Shown here piece after piece: positions 1-8,217 of a DNA stretch of 16,196 bases. Origin of the DNA: an uncultured Anaerolineaceae bacterium. Its GTDB lineage: Bacteria; Chloroflexota; Anaerolineae; Promineifilales; Promineifilaceae. The stretch is taken from the NCBI GenBank assembly GCA_937967805.1, contig CALBTC010000455.1, forward strand, positions 1-16,196, in the 5' to 3' direction. A program made the position numbers and the translations under genes. Each line of letters starts with the position of its first letter. Position 1 is the first letter of the stretch. The notes beneath the pieces are model-generated. The model searched no databases, was not told where the DNA came from, and saw only the letters and a list, made by a program, of their open reading frames with translations.

Positions 1-792
1 CCCAAGACGGCAGAACACATTCTCGCCGATCTCACCGTCAAAAATCTCAACTTCACCTATCCTGGCAGCGAGAACGGCATTCACAACATCGATCTGTCGC
101 TCAAGGCAGGCCAGTTTGTGGTGATTACGGGGCGCATCGGCGCAGGCAAAACGACGCTGCTGAAGGTGCTGCTGGGGCTGCTCCCGGCCGATAGCGGCAA
201 GATTTTTTGGAACGGCCGTCTCGTCCCCGATCCCGCCAACTTTATGATCCCTCCCCGCGTGGCCACCACCATGCAAATCCCACGCCTGTTCAGCGAGTCG
301 ATTCGGGACAACATGTTGCTGGGCCTGCCGGAAGATAAGGTAGATGTGATGAAGGCGGTGGAAACGGCCGTTTTCGAGCAAGATTTAGCCCAAATGGAAG
401 CCGGACTGGACACCATCGTCGGGCCGCGCGGCCAGCGGCTGTCTGGCGGGCAGGCACAGCGCGTGGCGGCGGCGCGCATGTTCGTGCGCCGGCCGGAGCT
501 GCTCGTGTTTGATGATCTCTCCAGCGCGCTGGACGTGGAGACGGAGAAGGTTTTGTGGGAACGCGTTTTTAACGCAGAGGTGCGCTCGAAGAGCGGGCAG
601 AGGCGCGGAGGGGAAGTTGGACAGCAGACGTGTCTCGTGGTGAGTCACCGGCGGGCGGCTTTGCGGCGGGCGGATCATGTGGTGGTGTTGCGGGACGGCC
701 GTATCGCCGACGAAGGCACGCTGGAGGAACTGCTGGTTCGTTGTGAAGAAATGCAGCAGCTATGGCAAACGGAAACGACCGTGGGTGAATGA
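1..792 (+). CDS. ABC transporter ATP-binding protein, exporter-type NBD (5' end outside window)
   Basis: The reading frame is open from base 1, so the start and any fused membrane domain lie upstream; 263 residues are visible. This is an ABC nucleotide-binding domain that would hydrolyse ATP on the cytoplasmic face of the membrane to drive transport. In visible-residue numbering: Walker [10 protein letters not shown] (44-52), Q-loop segment [16 protein letters not shown], signature LSGGQ (147-151), Walker B LLVFDD ending near 172, D-loop SSALD, and switch histidine in VVSHR (about 206). The SESIRDN and [16 protein letters not shown] wording is typical of exporter NBDs of the MsbA/LmrA/CydC type. 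The residue after the Walker B aspartate is Asp (FDD), where the catalytic Glu normally sits; this is seen in degenerate sites of heterodimeric exporters. A longer than usual, Arg/Gly-rich stretch lies between D-loop and H-loop. Substrate unknown. No terminator follows the stop. Confidence 0.9.
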   Translation, partial: PKTAEHILADLTVKNLNFTYPGSENGIHNIDLSLKAGQFVVITGRIGAGKTTLLKVLLGLLPADSGKIFWNGRLVPDPANFMIPPRVATTMQIPRLFSESIRDNMLLGLPEDKVDVMKAVETAVFEQDLAQMEAGLDTIVGPRGQRLSGGQAQRVAAARMFVRRPELLVFDDLSSALDVETEKVLWERVFNAEVRSKSGQRRGGEVGQQTCLVVSHRRAALRRADHVVVLRDGRIADEGTLEELLVRCEEMQQLWQTETTVGE

Positions 793-846
793 GCGAGTTT
801 GCAACATATCTAAAAGCAAGATAAGCAATGTTTGAAGGTTTTAGGG

Positions 847-867
847 ATGCTTCACTGCGTTCAGCAT
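847..867. repeat. Short REP-like imperfect palindrome
   Basis: ATGCT (847-851) pairs with AGCAT (863-867), and AC (854-855) pairs with GT (859-860) around a TGC loop, giving a small imperfect hairpin in the spacer after the ABC gene. The wording (GGATGCTTCACTGCG...) resembles short dispersed intergenic palindromes seen in many genomes, but only one copy is present here. It overlaps the upstream candidate start (866) of the next gene. Confidence 0.35.
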
Positions 868-1783
868 GACAGCTTTACACCTGATAATAACTATGACTGA
901 ATTTGTATTTTTGCTTACGGCCGTTCTCACCCTCACCATCATCCTCGCCCTCTACGAAGCCAAACGGCGGCGAGCGGCGCTGCTGGCAACGGTGGCGGTG
1001 GTTTCGCTGCCGGAATTTGCTTCGGCGGAATTGGGCAACAGCCGGGAGATCACCGTTTTTTTGCCGCCAGAGTATGCCCAGGCGGGCACGCGCCGCTACC
1101 CCGTCCTCTACGTCAACGACGGCCAGGACCAGGAGGCGCTGCAACTGCGCGAAACGCTGGCCACACTGTTTGAACGGCGGCAGGTTCCGCCCCTCATCGT
1201 TGTGGCCGTGCCCGCCAACGATGACCGCCTTTACGAGTACGGCACGGCCGTTTGCCCCAACGCGCAAGAACTCGGCACCAGGGCGGCGGCATACGGCCGT
1301 TTCCTCACCACCGAACTCATGCCGGCCATCAACCAGCAGTTCCGCACCAGCCACAACCCGGCCGATAGTGGCATTTTTGGCGTGTCGCTGGGCGGATTGT
1401 CCGCTTTTGACATTGCCTGGAACCACCCCGACCAGTTTGGCGTGGTGGGGATAATGTCTGGCTCCTTTTGGTGGCGCGCTGCTGCGGATGAGACGGCGAT
1501 GCCGCCTAATCGGTTAATAGCTCACGAAATGGTGCGGGGAACGGCCGTCAAGCCCAACCTCCGCCTCTGGTTTGAAGCCGCCACCCAGGACGAAGCCAGT
1601 GACCGGGACCACAACGGCGTCATCGACGCCATTCAAGACACGCTGGAACTGATTGAGGAACTGGAAAAAATTGGATTCTCACGCGGTGAGGATGTGGTGT
1701 ATATCGAAGTGCCCGGCGGACGGCATAACTACGACACCTGGGCCCAGCAGTTCCCCCGCTTCCTACGCTGGGCCTATGGTTAA
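866..1783 (+). CDS. Alpha/beta-hydrolase esterase, enterochelin esterase-like (putative esterase family), N-terminally membrane-tethered
   Basis: A 305-residue protein hydrolysing ester bonds of an unknown substrate. A hydrophobic segment at about residues 11-30 followed by KRRR suggests a membrane anchor. The catalytic domain begins near residue 54 with the family's usual opening (NSREITVFLPPEY, then RYPVLYVNDGQ). The nucleophile is Ser174 in GVSLGG, the acidic residue is probably Asp242 or Asp246, and the histidine is probably His287 in GGRHNYDTW. Residues 246-254 (DRDHNGVID) read like an EF-hand calcium loop. The start is uncertain: ATG at 866 lies in a small palindrome, and ATG at 893 (296 residues) is an equally plausible start; neither has a clear Shine-Dalgarno sequence. 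It is the second + strand gene after the ABC gene, 73 bases downstream, and converges on the NACHT gene. Family call is firm; substrate unknown. Confidence 0.82.
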   Translation: MTALHLIITMTEFVFLLTAVLTLTIILALYEAKRRRAALLATVAVVSLPEFASAELGNSREITVFLPPEYAQAGTRRYPVLYVNDGQDQEALQLRETLATLFERRQVPPLIVVAVPANDDRLYEYGTAVCPNAQELGTRAAAYGRFLTTELMPAINQQFRTSHNPADSGIFGVSLGGLSAFDIAWNHPDQFGVVGIMSGSFWWRAAADETAMPPNRLIAHEMVRGTAVKPNLRLWFEAATQDEASDRDHNGVIDAIQDTLELIEELEKIGFSRGEDVVYIEVPGGRHNYDTWAQQFPRFLRWAYG

Positions 1784-1885
1784 ATAGAGAATTAACCGCG
1801 GAAAACGCAGCGAGCACGGGTCCGAGTAAATTCATTCGCACATCGGCTGAATCGCCGCTGAGCCTATCGATTAACGGCCGTATCG
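1784..1885. other. Convergent spacer without a clear terminator
   Basis: 102 bases between the esterase stop and the stop of the NACHT gene. It holds short imperfect palindromes and one copy of the octamer ACGGCCGT (1874-1881), framed by CGAT and ATCG. I see no hairpin followed by a T-run, so transcription from both sides may read through. Confidence 0.5.
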
Positions 1886-4306
1886 CTACCCGTAGGCCCG
1901 TCGTAGATGGCACAGCGTGGTGAAGGCAGCTTCGCTCACCAAAAAATCGCTGTCGCGAGCGGCCGTTTCCAGCGCCGGCATCGCATCCAACGCCGGCAAA
2001 TGGCTCAGCAACATTGCCGCCGAAGCACGCAACTTGGGATCGTCGGATTCGCTGATGAGCTGGACCAAAAAGGGCATCGCTGCCTGACCGTCGGGCACGA
2101 TACGGCCGTCTTGCCGGAAAGCCATCGTTAACCAGCGCTGGTCGGCCGGATTAGGCGGTTCCCACCTGGCCGCCTTGCGCCGCGCCCGCATCAGTTCTAG
2201 CGCCCCATTGGCCGCCGAACGCACAAACCATTCATCATCGTGCCGCTCCACCTGGATGAGCTGCTTTTCTACCCAGCCGGCATCCAGCAACGATAAGCCC
2301 AAAACCGCGGCCCGGCGCACCTGAATATCGTCGTCGGTGAGGGCATCTTGCAAAATTTCCACGCCACGTGCCCCGTTAAGCGCCAATCCCTCAGCCACGA
2401 TGCGGCTCAGCGCTTCATCGTCGCTGAGCATGGCGGACAGCAGCGGCTGTTCGGCCAGCGGATGATGTTGTTGCAGGAGGAGGCCGTAGACGGCCGTTTG
2501 CCGTACCCATTCATCCCCATCCGTCACCATTTTGGCCAGCAGCGCCATCGCCTGCTCATTTCCTACAAATGCCAACGCTGAAGTACCCAACTGGCGCATA
2601 AAGGGATCGGTGCGCTCCAGCAGCTGCGTCACAAAGGTCATCACCCCCGGCTCGCCGGACTTGGCCAGCGCCGCCATGGCCCGCTGCCGCAATACTTGCG
2701 TAAATGAAGTGGCCGAGCGGATCATCTGCCCCAGCAAAATCATCGTCTGTCGCCGCCATTCCCCTTTTTCGGCCGTCAGCGGCAGCCAGGACGCCACCTG
2801 AAAGACCGATTCCCGCGATGGCGTATTGTCCTGACCCTTCAACAACTGCCCGGCCAATGGCGCCGGATCTACCTGCGCTACGTAAAAACGCAGCACCTGG
2901 GCCCATGCCGGATCGTTTAGATGGACCGCCACAGCCGCCACATCTTTTTGAGCTACCAGATAACCTGCTGCCAAAAAGTCGCGCCACCACACACCGCGGC
3001 AGCTCAAGCGGTCGTTGCCCCAGATAATAAAAATGGGCGTATTTTTCACCGATTTTTGCAGTTGGTTGGCCAGACTGCGGTTGATTTGTCCGTCTGATTC
3101 TTGAGCGAACGCTTCGGCAGCGGCCGTCACCTCCGTTGTTCTTAATGCCATTTTGTCTTCATGCAGCATCTTGTAGGCCAACTGCTGCCAAAAAGCGCGT
3201 GTCGTCTTATCCGGTGGGGTTTTATCCGCCAACAGCGTAAGGCTTTGCGGCAACAGTTCATGGTTTGGCAGCGGCCGTTTTGGATCACCAGGCAGCTTGG
3301 CCAGAGCCCGTAAGGCAAAATTGAGCGTCGTCGTACCGGTTGTTTGCCCCGGCTGCCAAAAGTAAGGTAAGCGCGGCGGCTTGCTTACCGACAACGCCTG
3401 GGTAAATCGTTCGGCAAACATTTCCGCTTCACCCAGACGCCAGGGCATTAGCGTGGTCCAGGTAAAATCCAGCTCCAGCAGCAGCCCATGGCCGGTTAAG
3501 CCCCCCGCTACAAACGTTTGCGTCTGCCCATACTTTCTTAGCAGCGCTTCCAGCCATTCGGCCACTTTGGGCCGTTGGGTTACCGGCAGCGCATCCCAAC
3601 CATCCAGCAGCAGCAGCACCTGCCCGGCTTTCAATCGTTGGTGCAGCAAATCTTTAATGCCGGGGCTGGTTAGCGGATTGGCCCGCTTTTGCAAGGCGCC
3701 GGCTAAAACGGCCTCCGCGTCTTCGCTTGCTTCTCCCGTGGCTATGCCCAGCTCGGCAACGTGTACCAGCACGGGCAACATATTCACCAAGCGGGAATCG
3801 GCACTATCGGCCGTCGCTGTGGCACATCGATATGCCAGATACGCCAGCAGACTGCTCTTCCCAACGCCGGCTTCCCCGGCAATGATGACGCGACGGCCGT
3901 TGCGCAGCAATTGATCCAAAGTCATCGTCGCCGGGGTTGGCAACCCCATGCCCCAGGCCCATTCCGGCCACAGATGGGTGAACGCCGTAGCGCCCCGATC
4001 TTCCGGCAGCAGCGCCGGGTCTTCCAACGGGGCCAGCAGACGAGGCGGCACAAAAAGGGTGCTTAATTCCGTCTTGTTTTTTAGAAGATGGTAATTGTTG
4101 GCGTAAACGGCCGTTTCTGCCAAAAAGCGTACCGCCACCCCGGAGCGCAAGTAAGCAATTCGTTCACGCACCCACCCCGACAGCCGGGCATATTGGCGAC
4201 GCAGCGGTGGCCGCAAGCGCAAGAAGCCATACGCGGCGGCGATGCCCAGCAGCAGGCCAATGAAAAAAGATAATGTGTCAAACTGCCAATTCTGGAATTG
4301 TTGCAT
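1886..4306 (-). CDS. Membrane-anchored NACHT-type STAND NTPase with C-terminal HEAT repeats
   Basis: An 806-residue protein. Residues about 11-30 form one hydrophobic segment (FFIGLLLGIAAAYGFL) followed by a basic stretch, so it is probably anchored with its bulk in the cytoplasm. The NTPase core has Walker A GEAGVGKS (144-151) and Walker B VLLLLDGWDALP (230-241), the DGxD pattern of NACHT proteins, though the usual Glu after the second Asp is Ala239. No clear sensor-1 arginine follows (FVAGG). About 290-460 would be the helical and winged-helix part. From about 540 to the end are HEAT-like repeats with the D-x-x-VR-x-x-A pattern (for example DEWVRQTAVYGL and DIQVRRAAVLGL), which usually bind proteins or ligands. 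Proteins of this plan act as signal-controlled switches, and some bacterial NACHT proteins defend against phage; the role here is unknown. The ATG at 4306 follows a good extended -10 promoter by a short leader and has no clear Shine-Dalgarno sequence. Confidence 0.78.
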   Translation of the reverse strand: MQQFQNWQFDTLSFFIGLLLGIAAAYGFLRLRPPLRRQYARLSGWVRERIAYLRSGVAVRFLAETAVYANNYHLLKNKTELSTLFVPPRLLAPLEDPALLPEDRGATAFTHLWPEWAWGMGLPTPATMTLDQLLRNGRRVIIAGEAGVGKSSLLAYLAYRCATATADSADSRLVNMLPVLVHVAELGIATGEASEDAEAVLAGALQKRANPLTSPGIKDLLHQRLKAGQVLLLLDGWDALPVTQRPKVAEWLEALLRKYGQTQTFVAGGLTGHGLLLELDFTWTTLMPWRLGEAEMFAERFTQALSVSKPPRLPYFWQPGQTTGTTTLNFALRALAKLPGDPKRPLPNHELLPQSLTLLADKTPPDKTTRAFWQQLAYKMLHEDKMALRTTEVTAAAEAFAQESDGQINRSLANQLQKSVKNTPIFIIWGNDRLSCRGVWWRDFLAAGYLVAQKDVAAVAVHLNDPAWAQVLRFYVAQVDPAPLAGQLLKGQDNTPSRESVFQVASWLPLTAEKGEWRRQTMILLGQMIRSATSFTQVLRQRAMAALAKSGEPGVMTFVTQLLERTDPFMRQLGTSALAFVGNEQAMALLAKMVTDGDEWVRQTAVYGLLLQQHHPLAEQPLLSAMLSDDEALSRIVAEGLALNGARGVEILQDALTDDDIQVRRAAVLGLSLLDAGWVEKQLIQVERHDDEWFVRSAANGALELMRARRKAARWEPPNPADQRWLTMAFRQDGRIVPDGQAAMPFLVQLISESDDPKLRASAAMLLSHLPALDAMPALETAARDSDFLVSEAAFTTLCHLRRAYG

Positions 4307-4340
4307 AGATAGATACGGTTCTCGTTGCAGAATGGTGGGG

Positions 4341-4349
4341 ATTATAACA
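4341..4349 (-). promoter_or_regulatory. Extended -10 promoter of the NACHT gene
   Basis: Read on the minus strand the sequence is TGTTATAAT, a perfect TGn extended -10 element. It predicts transcription starting near 4334 and a leader of about 28 bases before the ATG at 4306. No good -35 is present, as is common with extended -10 promoters. One copy of the octamer ACGGCCGT (4349-4356) abuts it upstream. Confidence 0.55.
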
Positions 4350-4356
4350 CGGCCGT

Positions 4357-4878
4357 TTTATCTTTCTATACAATATTTACGCTCTTTATACACTTAAGGC
4401 AGCCGTCTAATAAGGAGCAATTTGCCGTTAAGGAAGGGAAACTTTATCGTAAGCCAAACTGTAATTTGCTCTGGATATGTTACGTATAAGGGCCATACTG
4501 TGAGATGTTTACTATAGCAGAATAGCGCAAAAATTAATTAAGCAGATAAGTTTTACCCCATCTCCAAATATGCAAACAGAACCAGGTTTCTAAAATCAGG
4601 TCTATCCTACACACATGCGTACACAACCTTGAGCAACTAATGGAAGGTGCTACACAACTCACAATCCACCGGATCACGTCCATATGCCTGTGCTCTCTTG
4701 GAAAAATGTTTACCAATACTCCTCAATTTGGTATAGCACCCACCCAAAAAGTTAAAAATTTTATACTGAGGAGGTGATTCTATTTAAAGAGAAACATCGG
4801 TTACAAGCTTAATCGGAAGATTAGCTTTCATTGAAGAAAGCAAAAAAACTTACAATGTATTACATAACAGGAGAACAG
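4357..4878. other. AT-rich spacer and structured leader upstream of the secreted protease
   Basis: About 520 bases with no convincing gene; the only longer open frame (minus strand, 4534-4716) has no recognisable sequence and no ribosome site. Notable parts on the + strand: a TATACT hexamer (4762-4767) that could be a -10 but lacks a -35; a strong Shine-Dalgarno-like AGGAGGTGAT (4769-4778) with no ordinary start codon behind it; a hairpin at 4805-4827 with a 9-bp stem (one bulged T at 4809) closed by a GGAA tetraloop of GNRA type; and a 6-bp hairpin GCTTTC/GAAAGC (4824-4841) that competes with it. A 7-bp long-range inverted repeat, GGTGCTA (4646-4652) and TAGCACC (4734-4740), may be chance. 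The protease mRNA probably begins here. Confidence 0.45.
4869..4873 (+). promoter_or_regulatory. Ribosome binding site deciding the protease start
   Basis: AGGAG lies 5 bases before the ATG at 4879. This selects that ATG over an in-frame TTG at 4831, which would place 16 extra residues ahead of a typical signal peptide. Confidence 0.8.
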
Positions 4879-7800
4879 ATGTTTAAGAAAAACCCGAAAA
4901 AGAGTGTGCTTACAGTATCGCTTTTGGCACTGTTAACACTCGTCCTTATTCTTTCCTCAGCCTCCCTCGGCTTTGCTCAGGACGGTGGATTCACTGCCTC
5001 AGGCGATGCAATTACTGTTGACGCCACCTATAGCAACAGCAAAACGGCCGTAGCAAACCGCATCGAAGTTGGTGACCTGGAAGAAGTCAACCTTATCATC
5101 ACCATTGATGAAGCGATAGATGCGGGTGCCCTCAAAGATATTTTAGGCGCTTATGGCCAGGTGACGCATGAATACGACAAAGTTTTCAACGGTGTTGCCG
5201 TATCCGGCGTTGCCAGTGTCAACCTGGATGCAATTGCGTCTATTTCCGGCGTCACAGGAATCTACCTCGATGAACTCCGTCAATTGGAAACAGATGCCGG
5301 CCCAGAATGGATCGGTGCCCCAACCGTATGGGACGCCCTCGGTGGCCAGGAAAACGCCGGTGAAGGCGTTATTGCCGGCATTTTGGACACCGGCATTTGG
5401 CCAGAGAACCCCTCCTTCTCTGATCCGGATCCCAACGGGAATCCCTACCCGGCGCCCGCAGGAACATACGCCTGTGATCTTGGCAGCACGCGGGCTGACG
5501 GCACGGACCTCGGTTTGGACTTCGATTGCAACAACAAGCTCATTGGCGCTTATCGTTTCTTGTCCACCTACGATGCCGTGATTGGTCTAACTGACACCGA
5601 ATTCACGTCGGCTCGTGATGACGACAGCCACGGTTCCCACACAGCCTCAACCGTCGCCGGTAACAGCAACGTGGCGGCGACCGTTTTGGGCAACGATATG
5701 GGCATTATCAGCGGTGTAGCACCCCGTGCTCAGGTTATTGCCTACAAAGTTTGTGGTCTGGAAGGCTGTTTTAGCAGCGACTCCGTAGCCGCAGTTGAAC
5801 AGGCAATCATTGACGGCGTTGATGTGATTAACTTCTCCATCAGCGGCGGTGGCGATCCCTACAACGACATCGTGGAACAAGCTTTCTCTGTTGCCTACGA
5901 CAATGGCGTCTTTGTCTCCGCTTCGGCTGGTAACTCTGGCCCAACACCAGACACGGTTGCCCACCGTGGTCCCTGGACAATGACCGTAGGTGCCAGCACC
6001 CACGATCGCGGCCTGGTTGCCAGTGTAACGCTGGAATCTGACACAGACTCACTGACCCTAGACGGCGTATCCATCACCGATGGCTACGGACCGGCACCCA
6101 TTGTCCTAGCCGCTGATTATGGCGATGGCCTCTGCCTGGATCCGTTTGCTCCCGGTACGTTCAATGGTGAAATTGTTGTCTGCGAGCGCGGTATCATCGC
6201 CCGTGTTTCCAAGAGCTTCAACGTCGCTGAAGGGGGCGCCGGCGGTATGATTCTGTACAACCCCGCTGTGCAAACCTTGAATACCGATGCGCACTGGATT
6301 CCCAGCATCCACATCCAAAATGATGCTGGTGCCGCTTTGCTTGACTTTATGGCCAACAACAGCAATGTCGTGGCTACACTCAGTGGCGGCGTGAAAGCGA
6401 CCGTACAAGGTGATGTTATGGCTTCCTTCAGTTCACGCGGTGGCTCCGGCCAAACCCTGGGCGTGAGCAAGCCAGACGTAACCGCGCCTGGCGTCAACAT
6501 TCTGGCCAACACCTCCCCGTATCCGGCAGAAGTTTTAGGCCAACCCGGACTGTTTGGCTTCCTGAGCGGAACCTCCATGTCCAGCCCGCACACCGCTGGT
6601 GCTGGTGCCTTGCTCAAAGCGTTGCACCCAGACTGGACACCGGGCCAGATCAAATCTGCTTTGATGATGACCGCTACGGTTGATGGTCTTGTAAAAGAAG
6701 ATGGCGTAACGCCCGTTGATAACTTCGATGCTGGTTCCGGCCGCATTGATCTGAACGTAGCTGGTAATCCCGGTCTGAGTATTTCAGATTCGACGGCAAG
6801 CTTCCTGATGTATGAGGATAACTTGTGGAATGCCAACTATCCCAGCCTGTACATTCCCAATATGCCTGGCCAGATGACAGTACAGCGTACGCTGCAAAGC
6901 GAACTGGGCCACGACGCTTGGTGGTACATCACGGTTGAATCGGATGATGGCCTGGTTGTAGATGTACCCGCTGTTGTAGGTATCCGCGCCGGACGTCAGG
7001 CAACGTTGAACATTCATGTTGATGCCAGCGGCGTTGAGCTGGGTGACACGGCGATGGCTGTGATGCACCTGACGCACGGCGACCATGCACTGCGCTTCCC
7101 CATCACCATCGTGCGGGCCCAGGCTCCGGTCAGCATTGACAAGACCTGTGATTCCGCCAGCCTGACACCAGGTGAAGTTACTGAATGTACAATCTCCATT
7201 ACCAACAACAGCTTCAGCGAAGCCGACTTCAGCGTGACTGACGTTTTGCCGCGTCGTTTGCGTCTGGTGAACGGCAGCGTTGATGGCGCTACGCAAACCA
7301 GCTCTCGCTCCCTGAGCGCCAGCGGTACGTTGTTTGGCGCTGCGCCACCCATTGTCAATGCAGCCGTTGACCCGCTGGCTTCCCCGGCCGGTTACCTGCC
7401 GCTAAGTCTGTTTGGCTCTTCCCTGGATCTGGGTGGCTCTGACGAAAGCATTGTGAACGTAACAGTTCCGTCCTTTGTCTACGCCGGCGAAACATACTCC
7501 CAAATTGGCGTGGTTTCTAATGGTTACATTGTGGTTGGCGGCGGCACCGGTGCCGATGTTGATTTCATCAACCAACCGATCCCCAGCGCAAGCATACCAA
7601 ACAACATTCTCGCGCCGTTCTGGACTGACCTGAATCCCGACTTCGGTGGCCGCATCCTGGTCAACACCCTGACAGACAGCGTCAGTGGAAACTCTTGGGT
7701 CGTGGTGGAATGGGAAGCTGTTTCCAACTACGGCGACGGTGAACTGAATACCTTCCAGGTCTGGATTGGCTACAGTGGTTTTGAAGATATCAGCTTCACC

Positions 7801-8112
7801 TACGGTGAAGAGATTTCTGACGGCGACGGTGGCTTCCTGACGGTTGGCGCTGAGAACAAATTCGGCAACACCGGTGGGCAGATTTACTTCGATGGCGCCG
7901 GCGATCCGCCAGCACCGTCGTTCCCTGCTGGTGATTACGAAGTGGACGTATTCTCGACCCCAGGTGAACCTGGCGAGACTTACACAATTACATACAGCGC
8001 TTTCGGCACAAAACCGGGCGACTGGACCAACTGTGCAGAAATGACGTCTTCGCTGTTTGAAGGCACGGCCGTTTCCTGCTTTAGCGGTGAAATTAGCAAC
8101 GGTGCTGAATAA
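4879..8112 (+). CDS. Secreted subtilisin-like serine protease (S8) with PA domain and C-terminal beta domains
   Basis: A 1077-residue exported protease. Residues 1-34 are a classical signal peptide (basic start, hydrophobic core, cleavage after FAQ). About 60-135 resemble an inhibitor I9 propeptide. The catalytic domain starts near 145: Asp170 in ILDTGIW, His251 in DSHGSHTAS, oxyanion Asn352 in SASAGNSGP, Ser566 in GTSMSSPH. A protease-associated (PA) domain (about 405-500) is inserted between Asn and Ser, as in plant and bacterial cucumisin-like subtilases. About 640-745 is fibronectin-III-like. From about 750 (SIDKTCDSASLTPGEVTEC) a DUF11-like repeat begins; a block at about 830-1010, with NGYIVVGGG, NILAPFWTDLNP and NTFQVWIGY, resembles the NIDO domain; the tail (TAVSCFSGEI) reads like a DUF11 end. 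No LPXTG motif or C-terminal membrane segment, so probably released. Followed by a strong terminator. Role: probably extracellular protein breakdown or processing. Confidence 0.92.
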   Translation: MFKKNPKKSVLTVSLLALLTLVLILSSASLGFAQDGGFTASGDAITVDATYSNSKTAVANRIEVGDLEEVNLIITIDEAIDAGALKDILGAYGQVTHEYDKVFNGVAVSGVASVNLDAIASISGVTGIYLDELRQLETDAGPEWIGAPTVWDALGGQENAGEGVIAGILDTGIWPENPSFSDPDPNGNPYPAPAGTYACDLGSTRADGTDLGLDFDCNNKLIGAYRFLSTYDAVIGLTDTEFTSARDDDSHGSHTASTVAGNSNVAATVLGNDMGIISGVAPRAQVIAYKVCGLEGCFSSDSVAAVEQAIIDGVDVINFSISGGGDPYNDIVEQAFSVAYDNGVFVSASAGNSGPTPDTVAHRGPWTMTVGASTHDRGLVASVTLESDTDSLTLDGVSITDGYGPAPIVLAADYGDGLCLDPFAPGTFNGEIVVCERGIIARVSKSFNVAEGGAGGMILYNPAVQTLNTDAHWIPSIHIQNDAGAALLDFMANNSNVVATLSGGVKATVQGDVMASFSSRGGSGQTLGVSKPDVTAPGVNILANTSPYPAEVLGQPGLFGFLSGTSMSSPHTAGAGALLKALHPDWTPGQIKSALMMTATVDGLVKEDGVTPVDNFDAGSGRIDLNVAGNPGLSISDSTASFLMYEDNLWNANYPSLYIPNMPGQMTVQRTLQSELGHDAWWYITVESDDGLVVDVPAVVGIRAGRQATLNIHVDASGVELGDTAMAVMHLTHGDHALRFPITIVRAQAPVSIDKTCDSASLTPGEVTECTISITNNSFSEADFSVTDVLPRRLRLVNGSVDGATQTSSRSLSASGTLFGAAPPIVNAAVDPLASPAGYLPLSLFGSSLDLGGSDESIVNVTVPSFVYAGETYSQIGVVSNGYIVVGGGTGADVDFINQPIPSASIPNNILAPFWTDLNPDFGGRILVNTLTDSVSGNSWVVVEWEAVSNYGDGELNTFQVWIGYSGFEDISFTYGEEISDGDGGFLTVGAENKFGNTGGQIYFDGAGDPPAPSFPAGDYEVDVFSTPGEPGETYTITYSAFGTKPGDWTNCAEMTSSLFEGTAVSCFSGEISNGAE

Positions 8113-8157
8113 CAGCGCTAACTTGCAGCCTTAGGCTGCTCGTAAGATAAAAAAAGA

Positions 8158-8190
8158 GCGGGTTGGCCAGGAATGGCCAACCCGCTTTTT
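8158..8190. terminator. Bidirectional rho-independent terminator
   Basis: A perfect 12-bp stem, GCGGGTTGGCCA (8158-8169) with TGGCCAACCCGC (8174-8185), closes a GGAA tetraloop. T5 follows (8186-8190) and an A-run precedes it (8149-8155), so it can end transcripts from both sides. It lies between the convergent protease and gmk genes. A smaller hairpin GCAGCC-TTA-GGCTGC (8125-8139) lies just upstream. Confidence 0.93.
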
Positions 8191-8217
8191 CGTTGTCTGG
8201 AAACGGTATCTTGAAAG

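Noticed and set aside
1784..1885. Terminator between the esterase and NACHT genes
   Set aside because: Only short 4-bp stems and no T-run on either strand.
4534..4716. Open frame of 60 codons on the minus strand in the long AT-rich spacer
   Set aside because: No family resemblance, Cys/Trp-rich odd composition, no ribosome site; probably random.
4646..4740. Long-range inverted repeat GGTGCTA/TAGCACC
   Set aside because: Only 7 bp over about 95 bases in a 570-base spacer; expected by chance.
4769..4790. Minus-strand reading ATCACCTCCT as the 3' end of a 16S rRNA gene
   Set aside because: The sequence upstream on that strand does not resemble 16S rRNA; it is better read as a Shine-Dalgarno-like site on the + strand.
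4831..4878. Earlier TTG start of the protease
   Set aside because: It would put 16 residues before a normal signal peptide, while the ATG at 4879 has AGGAG at ideal spacing.
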